From: Sphingobacterium haloxyli
GTDB lineage: Bacteria > Bacteroidota > Bacteroidia > Sphingobacteriales > Sphingobacteriaceae
Direction of reading: 5' to 3'
DNA length: 64,000 nucleotides
Assembly (NCBI RefSeq): GCF_002980525.1
Contig: NZ_PVBQ01000003.1
Span: forward strand, 124,001 to 188,000
Shown piece by piece: positions 9,663 to 18,117 of this stretch; within the stretch, counting starts at the first letter, position 1, and the number at the start of each line of letters is the position of its first letter. The position numbers and the translations under genes were made by a program. Below the pieces are notes generated by a model. The model worked only from the letters and a program-made list of their open reading frames with translations, was not told the DNA's origin and made no database searches.

Positions 9663-10115
9663 ATGGAATTTAAGGTTATAAATTATACATTTGACATGAA
9701 AAGGATAACAGTAGGGATTGTGAGCAATAATAAGCGATTGCGCATCGCCTATAGATTACTGCTCGAAGAGGAGGGGGAGGACCAGACGGAAGTTTTATGG
9801 GACTCCTTATTAGCGGAAGACCTGAGGATCTACCGGACACATTACGGGCAGCCCGATGTCCTTCTTGTAGATTATGAAGGGGTGTGCAATCAAGTGTCCT
9901 TCTGCTTAGAAGACCTGAAAAGCCTCTTTCCACAAAGTGCCTTCTTACTTATTTGTGACGATTGCGAAAAAAATCTAAACAAGGAGCGAGGTGTTAAATT
10001 ACGTCAATTTTTAATTTCTAAGTATTGCTCCGTACAAACATTATTATCTTCCATCTCAAAAGTCGTTCTGTCAGCCGTGCTATCTAAAAGAAAGCCAAGT
10101 ACAGGATTTGCATAA
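9663..10115 (+). CDS. Degenerate receiver-like protein
   Basis: A 150-residue protein that folds on paper like a CheY receiver: ITVGIVSNNKRLRIAYRLLLEE stands where beta1-alpha1 would be and PDVLLVDYEG carries an aspartate (D70) at the phosphorylation position. The acidic pair that binds magnesium is replaced by SNN at residues 21-23, so it is probably a pseudo-receiver. AGGAAGAGAG upstream of 9663 supports that ATG over the one at 9696. It follows the two nucleotidylyltransferases by 39 bases. No output domain is present. Confidence 0.6.
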   Translation: MEFKVINYTFDMKRITVGIVSNNKRLRIAYRLLLEEEGEDQTEVLWDSLLAEDLRIYRTHYGQPDVLLVDYEGVCNQVSFCLEDLKSLFPQSAFLLICDDCEKNLNKERGVKLRQFLISKYCSVQTLLSSISKVVLSAVLSKRKPSTGFA

Positions 10116-10170
10116 AATCATTAAGTAAATATTGAAAATTAGTTTTCATGCATGTAAATAGATTACCGTT

Positions 10171-10668
10171 ATGATTATATCAACAAAAACATTAGCATCC
10201 CTTTTCTTTCTGTTTTCCCTGTTCTCAGCATGCGTCGATTTATCACAACCCCGAGACGAAGACGGAGCAGCTACAGGCACTCCTGCAGAGCAACAAGAAT
10301 ACGCAGGGAATTCCGCGGCGCAGGACGATGAATCGACAACCGATGTGTCTGTTAATCCTTCCGAGTTTGAAGGTACTTATGAAGCCACACTTCCTTGCGG
10401 AGATTGTGATGGGATACACACGGTAATCACCATTAATAACAACCATACATTCCGAATTAGTAGTGAATACCTAGGAAAAAACAAGAAGATAGAGGATAAT
10501 GGCCCATTTAAATTAATTGAAAACGCATCCATTATTCACCTTCAAGGTACGGAAACAGATTTGAAGCTAAAAATAGGGGAGGATAAACTCTTCCAATTAG
10601 ATAAAGATGACAACGTAATTGAAGGAGAGCACGCAAAAGACTTTGTTTTTGAGAAAAGGGATATGTGA
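10171..10668 (+). CDS. NlpE-like lipoprotein
   Basis: A 165-residue outer-envelope lipoprotein: hydrophobic signal, lipobox cysteine C21 (FSACVD), an acidic low-complexity linker to about residue 58, then a single NlpE N-domain-like barrel with FEGTYEATLPCGDCDGI including the CxxC C76/C79. In E. coli, NlpE signals surface contact and copper or redox stress; Bacteroidota carry many single-domain relatives of unknown role. Convergent with the next lipoprotein gene, 33 bases apart. Confidence 0.8.
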   Translation: MIISTKTLASLFFLFSLFSACVDLSQPRDEDGAATGTPAEQQEYAGNSAAQDDESTTDVSVNPSEFEGTYEATLPCGDCDGIHTVITINNNHTFRISSEYLGKNKKIEDNGPFKLIENASIIHLQGTETDLKLKIGEDKLFQLDKDDNVIEGEHAKDFVFEKRDM

Positions 10669-10701
10669 ACCAAGCTTCGTCTAGGAGCATGCTAAATTAG
10701 G

Positions 10702-11181
10702 TTAATCGTTACAATGATCTGACTTATATATAACCGTATAGCCTGCTGCTTCATCAGTCTCCTGTATGCCACTCGCCCCGTTTATTGTCAATGGCTTTTG
10801 AGCTAGTTCATCATTGGGTAACAGCTTAAATGCCATCCTGATCGAATCCCTCATGCCTTCTTGCATGTAATTCCATAGCGCTGTAATTTCATTGTTAGAA
10901 ATAGTTCCCGTTAACACTCCCTTGCGGCTGTCTTTTTCTTTTGGTATCCAGCTCATCTCGCCCTCTACCTTGTCGCCATTTATAGTGAACCTAACCTTAG
11001 TCGTATCTTGTTGGCCAGTGCCCTCTGTGCGGATAAAACAATATGGTTTGTTTTGTACTGGTCTATTTGCCATCGCATGGATGGTATCTTCATCAGCCTT
11101 ATTTGTATCTTCGCTATTGCGATTGTCCTGGCCTACGCACGAACCTAGCGCGATAGCACATAGTAAGAAATAGTTCTTCAT
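10702..11181 (-). CDS. Small lipoprotein of unknown function
   Basis: A 159-residue predicted lipoprotein with signal MKNYFLLCAIALGSC (C15 lipidated). The mature part alternates short beta-type stretches (VRFTINGDKVEGEMSWIP, RKGVLTGTISNNEITALW) that suggest a small lipocalin-like or beta-sandwich fold. I do not recognise a family. It is convergent with the NlpE-like gene and stands alone on the minus strand, with 248 bases of AT-rich intergenic DNA upstream. Confidence 0.65.
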   Translation of the reverse strand: MKNYFLLCAIALGSCVGQDNRNSEDTNKADEDTIHAMANRPVQNKPYCFIRTEGTGQQDTTKVRFTINGDKVEGEMSWIPKEKDSRKGVLTGTISNNEITALWNYMQEGMRDSIRMAFKLLPNDELAQKPLTINGASGIQETDEAAGYTVIYKSDHCND

Positions 11182-11429
11182 CCTTCATTCAAGATCATGT
11201 TCAAAGTTCTCCGCAATAGTAATGCCGAAATACTCGGTACTATAACAGCCGCGATAACAGAAACGAAAAGATACGCGTTCTACGCGCTAAATACGCTTCT
11301 TTAATGTTCAATGCAACTATTCGTTTTTTTATCCGTTCACTACACAGCGTTTATAGTCGATATCTTTGATTTGCCGATTGTTGATTAAAAGAGGATATTA
11401 GATGAATAATTGCTAGTAACGGAAGAATA

Positions 11430-11777
11430 ATGGATGGAAAAAAAATTTTTATTTGTGACGACGACACGGGCATTATCGATGTATTAAGATTGATACTCGA
11501 GTCTACTGACGCCGAAATAATAGCCGAATCACGTAGCGCCCGCGCATTTGAAAGATTGATAAAAGAGAAACCGGATGTCTTAATTGTTGACTTGTGGATG
11601 CCCGAAGTGAGTGGAGAACAGCTAATACATAAAGTGCGTAATCATGTTGAACTGCAAGAAACATATATCATATGCATATCTGCTAGCTATGAAGGTGAGA
11701 AAATAGCGACGGAGGCTGGGGCTGATGTGTTTCTTGCGAAACCGTTTGATATGAGGGCGATCTTATCACTCGTATAG
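11430..11777 (+). CDS. Stand-alone response regulator receiver protein
   Basis: A 115-residue CheY-like protein with no output domain. All catalytic positions are present: the acidic pair in ICDDD (10-12), phospho-acceptor D54 in LIVDLWMPEVSG, S84 in ICISAS and K104 in FLAKPFD. Single-domain receivers pass phosphate or act by protein contact. No kinase is adjacent; the hybrid-free PAS kinase at 13.7 kb and the degenerate receiver at 9.7 kb are the nearest signalling genes. Confidence 0.85.
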   Translation: MDGKKIFICDDDTGIIDVLRLILESTDAEIIAESRSARAFERLIKEKPDVLIVDLWMPEVSGEQLIHKVRNHVELQETYIICISASYEGEKIATEAGADVFLAKPFDMRAILSLV

Positions 11778-11922
11778 GATAGACAGCACCGTAGCGCAGT
11801 CATGGATTTACCAACATAATATGAATGTCAGTTCGATGTAATAATCTTGATTATAATCTTTTGTTAAATAATTTATCGTACATTTACATCAATTAATTAT
11901 TTTTTTTATTTATTTAATCGCC

Positions 11923-12114
11923 ATGAAAGAAGGCATAGTAAAATTTTTTAACGAAACTAAAGGTTTCGGATTTATCACTCCAAGTGAAGGAGGTCGTGAG
12001 ATCTTCGTCCATTCGTCGGGGCTTACAGAAGATATCCGCGAGAGTGATCATGTATCGTTTGAGGTACAAGACGGACAGAAAGGCCCAAGTGCAGTAAATG
12101 TGAAGTTAATCTAA
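11923..12114 (+). CDS. Cold-shock domain protein (CspA family)
   Basis: A 63-residue single cold-shock domain with the RNA-binding motifs KGFGFITP (RNP1-like) and IFVHSSGL (RNP2-like), preceded by GIVKFFNETKG. It binds single-stranded nucleic acid and acts as an RNA chaperone. The gene is followed 20 bases later by a strong intrinsic terminator, so it is monocistronic. The 145-base AT-rich upstream stretch could hold a long leader, as for many csp genes. Confidence 0.93.
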   Translation: MKEGIVKFFNETKGFGFITPSEGGREIFVHSSGLTEDIRESDHVSFEVQDGQKGPSAVNVKLI

Positions 12115-12134
12115 GTTATTCTTGCATATATTGT

Positions 12135-12165
12135 AAAAGCCGTTCTCATTGGAACGGCTTTTTTT
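12135..12165 (+). terminator. Rho-independent terminator of the cold-shock gene
   Basis: An 11-base perfect stem, AAAAGCCGTTC (12135-12145) with GAACGGCTTTT (12152-12162), a six-base loop, and a T run from 12159 to 12165. It lies 20 bases after the csp stop codon. Confidence 0.92.
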
Positions 12166-12468
12166 ATACGCGAAACTTTACAAGTTTATCGATATAATGC
12201 GCTGAATACCAACTATTATTCTTATCTTTAAAAAAAGGTCTGCAACTTTACTTAACCCATGCAGCAGATTGAATAAAATAAAACATACTGTTTTATCCTG
12301 AAATTTTCGGTTGCCTACCAGTAATCCTTTCACTTTAAAGCACGTAATATTTCCAAGTTGCAAGAACAGGCAGGTCATTAAGTGAATCCGATTATCTTCC
12401 TGTTAGCCGCCAAGGGCAGGATACCGTTGACGTGTGGAAACATTCAGTAAATTGAAAAAATATTCATC
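12166..12468. other. Intergenic stretch with no supported gene
   Basis: Between the csp terminator and a small basic-protein gene. A 66-codon minus-strand frame (12178-12378) exists, but its translation is low in charge, Ile/Leu/Phe-rich and has no recognisable motif, so I do not call it. No hairpin or promoter of note was seen. Confidence 0.4.
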
Positions 12469-12591
12469 ATGAGCAAAGACAAAAAAAAAGTAAAAAGCAC
12501 AAAAGAAAAAACACAATCCTCTTACCAACAAGACAAGGACATGACATTGAAGGATACGATAGCCAATGTGTTTAGCAAAAAGAAGAAATAA
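12469..12591 (+). CDS. Small lysine-rich protein, 40 residues
   Basis: ATG at 12469 to TAA at 12591 encodes 40 residues with a lysine-rich N-terminus (SKDKKKVKSTKEK), a central QSSYQQDKDMTLKDTIANVF and a C-terminal KKKK. About a third of the residues are lysine, with no hydrophobic segment, so a cytoplasmic nucleic-acid-associated peptide is possible. The ORF ends 48 bases before the desaturase gene. There is no convincing Shine-Dalgarno sequence, though this is normal in the phylum. Family unknown. Confidence 0.45.
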   Translation: MSKDKKKVKSTKEKTQSSYQQDKDMTLKDTIANVFSKKKK

Positions 12592-12639
12592 TCAGTTGAT
12601 CGGAGCTGCCGTTCAGCATTTTAATATCGTTACAATACC

Positions 12640-13701
12640 ATGAAATCAACAATTAAATTTAACAATGTAAATACATTATTTTCGAAATCATTAAAAACGA
12701 GAATAAACAACTATTTTAATACCAGTGGAAAACCGCGGACGGGCGATTGGAGGATCATCCTCAAAGCGGTTATCCTTTTGGTTTCGTTGGCCTCTTTATA
12801 TATATTATTGGTGTTCGTGCAACCACCTGCAGCGATTAGCGTCCTCCTCTGTATAGTTTTGGGAGTCAATTTTGCTGCGATAGGATTTAACATCATGCAC
12901 GATGCGGGGCACAATTCGTTTTCGCGTAATACGCGGGTCAATACATTTCTTTCCTATACCTTAAACTTGGTGGGGGGTAACATTTATTTATGGAAACTGA
13001 AGCATAATATCGCACATCACACCTATACCAATATCGAGGGTGAGGATCACGATATTGAGATTAAGTTTATGCGCGTACACCACGACCAAAAATTGAGAAA
13101 GCATCATAAGTATCAACGATTTTATTTTATGTTCCTATACGGGGTGTCTTATTTAGCATGGATCTTTTTTCAGGACTATGAAAAGTATTTCCGCCAGAGA
13201 CTTGGCAGAAACTCCGATAGATTTCCTTTTCCGCTAAGAGAGAAACTTATCTTTTGGATAAGTAAGATAGGTCACTTCGGTATATTTGTCGTTGCACCGG
13301 TCATTTTAGTAGGATGGCTGCCTACCTTGGTAGGGCTGATGATTGCCGGCATGGTATGTGGGATCTGTTTGGCGACGGTATTTCAGCTTGCCCACGTCGT
13401 TTCTGAAACGGAATTTAAAACTATAGAAGCCGATAAGGTGGAGGAAGAATGGATGATCCATCAACTTCAATCGACAGCGAATTTTGCCACGAAGAACAAA
13501 GTGTTGACCTGGTTGCTCGGCGGATTGAATTTTCAGGTCGAACACCATTTATTTCCGAGGGTAAGTCATGTACACTATCCAGCAATTAACAAAATTGTAC
13601 AGCAAACATGTCATGAATTCCAAATAAAGTACTTTGAATTCAAATCTTTCGGTCAAGCGTTCAAATCACATGTATCAGTCCTAAAATATATGTCGAACTA
13701 G
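12640..13701 (+). CDS. Membrane fatty acid (acyl-CoA/acyl-lipid) desaturase
   Basis: A 353-residue integral-membrane di-iron desaturase. The three histidine boxes are H87DAGH91, H122NIAHH127 and QVEHH (299-303); the Q in the third box is typical of front-end (delta-6 type) desaturases, here without a cytochrome b5 domain. Hydrophobic segments lie at about 40-85, 160-180 and 210-255. It introduces a double bond into membrane acyl chains; closeness to a cold-shock gene fits membrane adaptation to low temperature, but no shared control is visible. Confidence 0.9.
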   Translation: MKSTIKFNNVNTLFSKSLKTRINNYFNTSGKPRTGDWRIILKAVILLVSLASLYILLVFVQPPAAISVLLCIVLGVNFAAIGFNIMHDAGHNSFSRNTRVNTFLSYTLNLVGGNIYLWKLKHNIAHHTYTNIEGEDHDIEIKFMRVHHDQKLRKHHKYQRFYFMFLYGVSYLAWIFFQDYEKYFRQRLGRNSDRFPFPLREKLIFWISKIGHFGIFVVAPVILVGWLPTLVGLMIAGMVCGICLATVFQLAHVVSETEFKTIEADKVEEEWMIHQLQSTANFATKNKVLTWLLGGLNFQVEHHLFPRVSHVHYPAINKIVQQTCHEFQIKYFEFKSFGQAFKSHVSVLKYMSN

Positions 13702-13748
13702 CCAAATATTTATTTTGAACTATTGTGTGGGAACCTTGTTTTACATCC

Positions 13749-15638
13749 ATGGAAGGAGATAGACCATTTCAACGAATCCAACAAATGGAACATGAGAACC
13801 GAGCACTTCGGAATAGAGTAGCCGAATTGACGGATTTTATCGAGAATGCGGCCATACCACTACATTGGGTCAATGCCGAAGGAATTATCATTTGGGCAAA
13901 TCAAGCTGAATTCGATGCTTTGGGGTACACACCGCAGGAATATATAGGTGCTTCTATTCGGGACTTCCATGCGGATACGCAGGCGATAGAAGATATTCTA
14001 GCAAGGCTTACTAACAATGAAACCTTATATAATTATCCGGCGAGTCTTCGATGTAAGGATGGAACGATCAAGCATGTGCTGATTAGCTCGAATGTGTTGA
14101 TGGAGGAAGGAAAGTTTATCCATACCCGGTGTTTCACAAAAGACGTCACCGAAATTGTCCAACAGGAAAAGAAGCGGAGCGATTTGTTGTCGCTTTTAGA
14201 AAGAAGTGAAGAGCGATTAAGGCTGGCGATAAATGCAACGAAACTTGGTATATGGGACTGGAAATTCGATGAAGGATATATTCACCTTTCCGAGGAAGCT
14301 AGAAAGGTCTTAGGTATTGAAGAAGAATGTTTTCAAATAGAAGATATTTTAGAGCGTTGTTGTCCCGAAGACGTTAAACATATCGAACAGCTTATGCACC
14401 AGTGTTACAAAGATGCGAGTGGTCACAGTTTCGAGTTTATTGGTTCCATCCGGAACGTCAAAGATAATCAGTTTAGATGTATAAAACTCCATGTAGCAAT
14501 TTATCTCAACGGAAATAATGTACCCGATCGGGCTGTCGGAACCATCCTGGATATTACCGATGCAAAGGCAGTGGAAAAGAAAGGAGCGGAATTAGCGGCA
14601 ATCGTCAGGACCTCTTATGATGCGATTGTCAGTAAGTCGTTAGAAGGCGAGGTGATGACCTGGAATGCTGCAGCAGAACGGATGTTTGGTTACAGTGCAG
14701 CAGAAATGATCGGACATTCTATATTGAAAATAATTCCCCAAGATAGAAAGGATGAGGAAAACTATATCCTAAGCAGATTACGAAAAGGTGAAACCGTAGA
14801 ACATTTTGAGACGAAACGCCGCATGAGCAACGGGAATCTTTTGGATGTATCGTTAACCATCTCCCCGATCAAAAACAGCAAAGGGGAAATCATAGGCATA
14901 TCGAAAATTATCCGAGATATAACTGACAAAAAGCAGGAAGAACGTCGTAAAAACGACTTTATATCTATGGTGAGCCACGAGCTTAAGACACCGTTAACCT
15001 CCATTCTTTTATATGCCCAGGTGCTGGATAAAAAATCTGAAAAGAACCAACAGATCGTGGCGCCGGAAATGGTAAAAAAAATTGAGGTGCAAGCAAAGAA
15101 AATGATCACGATGATAGGCGACTTTTTGAGTTTAACACGATTAGAAGAAGGAAAGATCCATCTCCGTTTTGATATATTTGAACTTTTTACGTTGATAAAC
15201 GAAATTGTGGATGACGCTGCGTTGCTCAACGTAAGCCGCCGGATAAAAGTTGTAGGCGATAACCCTGTAAAAATCTACGCGGATCGAGACAAAATTGGAC
15301 AGGTGTTGACTAACTTGGTCAGCAACGCGTTAAAGTACTCACCTGCTGGGGGCGAGGTGACGATAGGCTGTGAACGAAAAAACGGGAAATTAAAGGTTTT
15401 TGTTAGCGATCAGGGAATCGGCATAAGTAAGGCCGAGCAAAGAAATTTATTTCAACGCTTTTACAGGGCTAATGATGAAGCTTGTCGGAATATTTCCGGA
15501 TTCGGAATCGGACTCTTTCTAGTCTCAGAAATACTTCAATATCATGGATCGGAGATTCATGTCGAAAGTGAAAAAGGAAGAGGATCCCTATTTTTCTTTT
15601 TTATAGATGAATTCAAGCAGGATGTCGTTCAATCTTAA
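13749..15638 (+). CDS. PAS-domain sensor histidine kinase
   Basis: A cytoplasmic kinase of about 629 residues. I prefer ATG 13749 to the upstream GTG 13725 because the extra residues look non-native. A short coiled coil (QQMEHENRALRNRVAELTDF) is followed by three PAS domains (about 22-140, 160-280, 285-395), then HisKA with H410 in MVSHELKTPLTS and an HATPase domain with NLVSNALKYSP, DQGIGIS and GFGIGLFLV. No membrane segment is seen, so it probably senses an internal redox or ligand signal. No partner regulator is adjacent; the receiver at 11430 is the nearest candidate. Confidence 0.9.
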   Translation: MEGDRPFQRIQQMEHENRALRNRVAELTDFIENAAIPLHWVNAEGIIIWANQAEFDALGYTPQEYIGASIRDFHADTQAIEDILARLTNNETLYNYPASLRCKDGTIKHVLISSNVLMEEGKFIHTRCFTKDVTEIVQQEKKRSDLLSLLERSEERLRLAINATKLGIWDWKFDEGYIHLSEEARKVLGIEEECFQIEDILERCCPEDVKHIEQLMHQCYKDASGHSFEFIGSIRNVKDNQFRCIKLHVAIYLNGNNVPDRAVGTILDITDAKAVEKKGAELAAIVRTSYDAIVSKSLEGEVMTWNAAAERMFGYSAAEMIGHSILKIIPQDRKDEENYILSRLRKGETVEHFETKRRMSNGNLLDVSLTISPIKNSKGEIIGISKIIRDITDKKQEERRKNDFISMVSHELKTPLTSILLYAQVLDKKSEKNQQIVAPEMVKKIEVQAKKMITMIGDFLSLTRLEEGKIHLRFDIFELFTLINEIVDDAALLNVSRRIKVVGDNPVKIYADRDKIGQVLTNLVSNALKYSPAGGEVTIGCERKNGKLKVFVSDQGIGISKAEQRNLFQRFYRANDEACRNISGFGIGLFLVSEILQYHGSEIHVESEKGRGSLFFFFIDEFKQDVVQS

Positions 15639-15646
15639 GTTGATCG

Positions 15647-15660
15647 CCTGGTATACCAGG
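15647..15660. repeat. 14-base perfect palindrome between convergent genes
   Basis: CCTGGTATACCAGG lies between the stop of the PAS kinase (15638) and the stop of the RelA/SpoT-type gene (15670). It could form a short hairpin, but there is no T run on either side, so it is a weak terminator candidate at best. Confidence 0.4.
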
Positions 15661-15669
15661 GACGGCCTT

Positions 15670-16878
15670 TCATGCATCTTGACTATTGATTAGCTTTTTT
15701 GATAGTTCCGTAAGCAATTCTAAACTTTCCTTTAAGCTCCTTTCTGTCGGTATACGAATGCCGTGTAGTAAATCGTTTCTAAGTTTTCCTAAATGATCCA
15801 GCGTTAAAATTTCCTCATCCGTTAAGAACTTATTGTTTTTTATGATTTTATATGCGTATGTTATAGCTTTCGTTGTCCCAATTTCCTCTTCGAAATGGAG
15901 CGCTCTTATTTGTTGTTCTAGCATTACCCAGCGTCTGATGAACGCTTCACAACTGGATACTTTCCGATCCGCAATCCCCAAGTTTTTAAAATAATTTCTC
16001 AGGCTTACGCCGTCGTTGTCTTGATAATTAAGCAATAGCATGTTTAATAGTTGGTCGGTCGCAGATTCCTGTGAAGTTACGTCAATCTTGTTTATAAAAT
16101 CAATAAATTGATTGGTGTCCAATTTTTTAATTGTGTTCAGATAGTTGTTTAGAAGGTAAGTATCACCGATTTTTATTTTGTTTTTGTATTCTTTATCAAT
16201 CGCGCTTATGAGGAAATTTGTCAATTCGTATTTATTGGTGATGGCATTCTTTTGTTTTGTCCTCTCTGCCATGGCGGACTGCAACCTCTCTAAGGCAATC
16301 TCTCCACTAAGTACCATGCCATTGATTTCGTCCAATATTGATAGTTCTTCCCTGGATAGAAACCCAGAATAGGGTTTATAGACTAAGTCATGTTCAACTT
16401 CTGACCAAGCATGCATTAAGACGGAAGCAACCTGGATTTCGGCAATTATACTGTTATGCGCGGTTATATGCTCATCTTTATAGCGTATTCTATAATGTGT
16501 AGCCCAATATCCAGAAAATCGTTTGGCATGTTTGGGAGTATGTGCTTCTGTCGGAAATATTTTTTTCTTTTCAACATTGAATATGTCCGTTATTATCTCA
16601 TCGATAACATCCCGCTCTGATGGAAAATAAAGCGAGACACGGATGCCTGCCAAATCAACAATATCTTCGAGAATGTCTTCCATCGAATGATACCGTTTAT
16701 CGGCATTTCGTTTGATTAATTTATCTCTTAATCGATCTCTTTTTTTTGCTCTGAAAGTTACCATTGCTTTAATGCCTCTTTTGAATAGTTGATCTTCAAT
16801 CTGCTCTGCAATGATCTGCGATTGTTTTTGATAGAAATCTGTGTCGTATGCCGTTATAAAATTGTCGATTATTTTCAT
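15670..16878 (-). CDS. RelA/SpoT-type nucleotidyltransferase with HEPN-like C-terminal region
   Basis: A 402-residue protein. Residues about 20-170 match the (p)ppGpp synthetase fold: D75LAGIR80, GYWATHY (123-129, in place of GYxSxHY) and E147IQ149 with a following AWSEVEHDL. There is no HD hydrolase domain and no TGS or ACT region, so it is not a housekeeping RelA/SpoT. The arginine usual after ExQx is alanine (A151). The remaining 200 residues are helical and include R367NDLLH372, the Rx4H signature of HEPN RNases. The gene is isolated and looks AT-richer than its neighbours. An alarmone or toxic small synthetase is likely; the HEPN link is inference. Confidence 0.75.
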   Translation of the reverse strand: MKIIDNFITAYDTDFYQKQSQIIAEQIEDQLFKRGIKAMVTFRAKKRDRLRDKLIKRNADKRYHSMEDILEDIVDLAGIRVSLYFPSERDVIDEIITDIFNVEKKKIFPTEAHTPKHAKRFSGYWATHYRIRYKDEHITAHNSIIAEIQVASVLMHAWSEVEHDLVYKPYSGFLSREELSILDEINGMVLSGEIALERLQSAMAERTKQKNAITNKYELTNFLISAIDKEYKNKIKIGDTYLLNNYLNTIKKLDTNQFIDFINKIDVTSQESATDQLLNMLLLNYQDNDGVSLRNYFKNLGIADRKVSSCEAFIRRWVMLEQQIRALHFEEEIGTTKAITYAYKIIKNNKFLTDEEILTLDHLGKLRNDLLHGIRIPTERSLKESLELLTELSKKLINSQDA

Positions 16879-17046
16879 TTAGGAGAAATTTCGTTTTGTC
16901 TGACCGCACCATCGGTAAAACACTCAAGTTAGCGTTTTCAGCAATAGTAGTAGGGGCAGATAGGCACATTTGATTTATGCTTTATTTTATAAAGAACATG
17001 GATGGAAGTGAATTGTTTTTAATATAAAAATCCTTGTTTTCGTGGA

Positions 17047-17077
17047 TTGAATAAGTTTGAATTCCCTGTTAACTTTG
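17047..17077 (+). promoter_or_regulatory. Bacteroidota-type promoter of the beta-propeller lipoprotein
   Basis: TTG at 17047-17049, a 20-base spacer and TAACTTTG at 17070-17077 match the TTG / TAnnTTTG pattern. The implied start is near 17083, about 20 bases before the ATG at 17105. Confidence 0.6.
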
Positions 17078-17104
17078 AAAGTGGAATTTTAAAAGTTTAG
17101 AAAA

Positions 17105-18103
17105 ATGAAACAGATGAAAAAATTAATTGCTGCTAAGTTTGTTAATGTATGTTTTGTTCTTCTTTTGGTGGGATGCTCCAAAGAACAAAACACCGGCCCT
17201 GGGGAAGACAATAACCCAGATGGGGTTGCTTATCCAGTAACGTTAAAAGGAACAATCTATTACGATTGGGCAACGGAAGGTATTCTAAAAATAAGCTTAC
17301 CTGATGGAACAGGAAGCTCTTTTATCCCCGATGACACTAAACTTAATAACTTCGATATTTCACGAGATGGGAGAACAAAGCTGACTGTCGTTAATGCCAG
17401 TACTTTAGGACAATATGATGTTCGGTTCACCATCAGTGATATCAAAAACGGCAACGTCATTGAAGAGTTTATATATAACAGCCCCGCAGGGAATAGCTAC
17501 TGCAAAGGCTATCTATCCCCCGATAATAGCTTAATTCTAGTGACGTCCAACGATAGAGAAGATGGTATTACGATTCTAAAGAGAAACGGTGAATTTGTAA
17601 CACGCATGATGGATATTAATGGTGAGCGACTTGGTTTTAGCGAAGCACGCCTTTGGTTACCTAACAATAACGTCGTCATTACCCATGGTAAATATATTAT
17701 TCGGATTGCTCCTCCCTATACATCGGGAACGCTAATAAAGGAAATGGACTATGAAAATTGGGATGAATTGACGGTGAATCAGGCAGGAACACAGCTCGCC
17801 CTGCAGATTGCGAATCATATCTACACGATGGATATTGATGGCTCGAACTTAAAACAAGTGACCATTAGCAATTTTAAAGAATCGGTTCCTCAGTTTTCTC
17901 CTGATGGAAAATATCTGCTGGTGGGCAGCGAATATAAACAAACGGGGCCCTTCGGCTATATGTGGTACATGAAGATTATTCCAAACGATGGAAAACAATA
18001 TCATGTTGATCCGATTGAGCAGAACTCACCGGACGTAATTCCTGTCATTGTTAGTGGCCAAGACCGTATTGAAGCGGCAGGCGGCCAAATGATATGGCGA
18101 TGA
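17105..18103 (+). CDS. WD40/TolB-like beta-propeller lipoprotein
   Basis: A 332-residue lipoprotein with lipobox LLVGC (C24) and an acidic linker. The mature part has repeated PD40-type motifs (DISRDGRTKLT, LSPDNSLILVT, FSPDGKYLLVG) typical of a TolB-like beta-propeller, probably six or seven blades. Such proteins act as ligand or protein scaffolds at the outer membrane; no enzyme signature is seen. A good promoter precedes it and a second lipoprotein gene follows after 14 bases, so both are likely one transcript. Confidence 0.78.
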   Translation: MKQMKKLIAAKFVNVCFVLLLVGCSKEQNTGPGEDNNPDGVAYPVTLKGTIYYDWATEGILKISLPDGTGSSFIPDDTKLNNFDISRDGRTKLTVVNASTLGQYDVRFTISDIKNGNVIEEFIYNSPAGNSYCKGYLSPDNSLILVTSNDREDGITILKRNGEFVTRMMDINGERLGFSEARLWLPNNNVVITHGKYIIRIAPPYTSGTLIKEMDYENWDELTVNQAGTQLALQIANHIYTMDIDGSNLKQVTISNFKESVPQFSPDGKYLLVGSEYKQTGPFGYMWYMKIIPNDGKQYHVDPIEQNSPDVIPVIVSGQDRIEAAGGQMIWR

Positions 18104-18117
18104 CTTAATAAAAAGCT

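Noticed and set aside
11861..11886. TTG with TACATTTA as a csp promoter
   Set aside because: Spacer is only 15 bases and the last base of the -7 differs, so the match is too weak to call.
12178..12378. 66-codon minus-strand reading frame
   Set aside because: No motif, odd composition, no promoter, and it lies just past a strong terminator; treated as chance.
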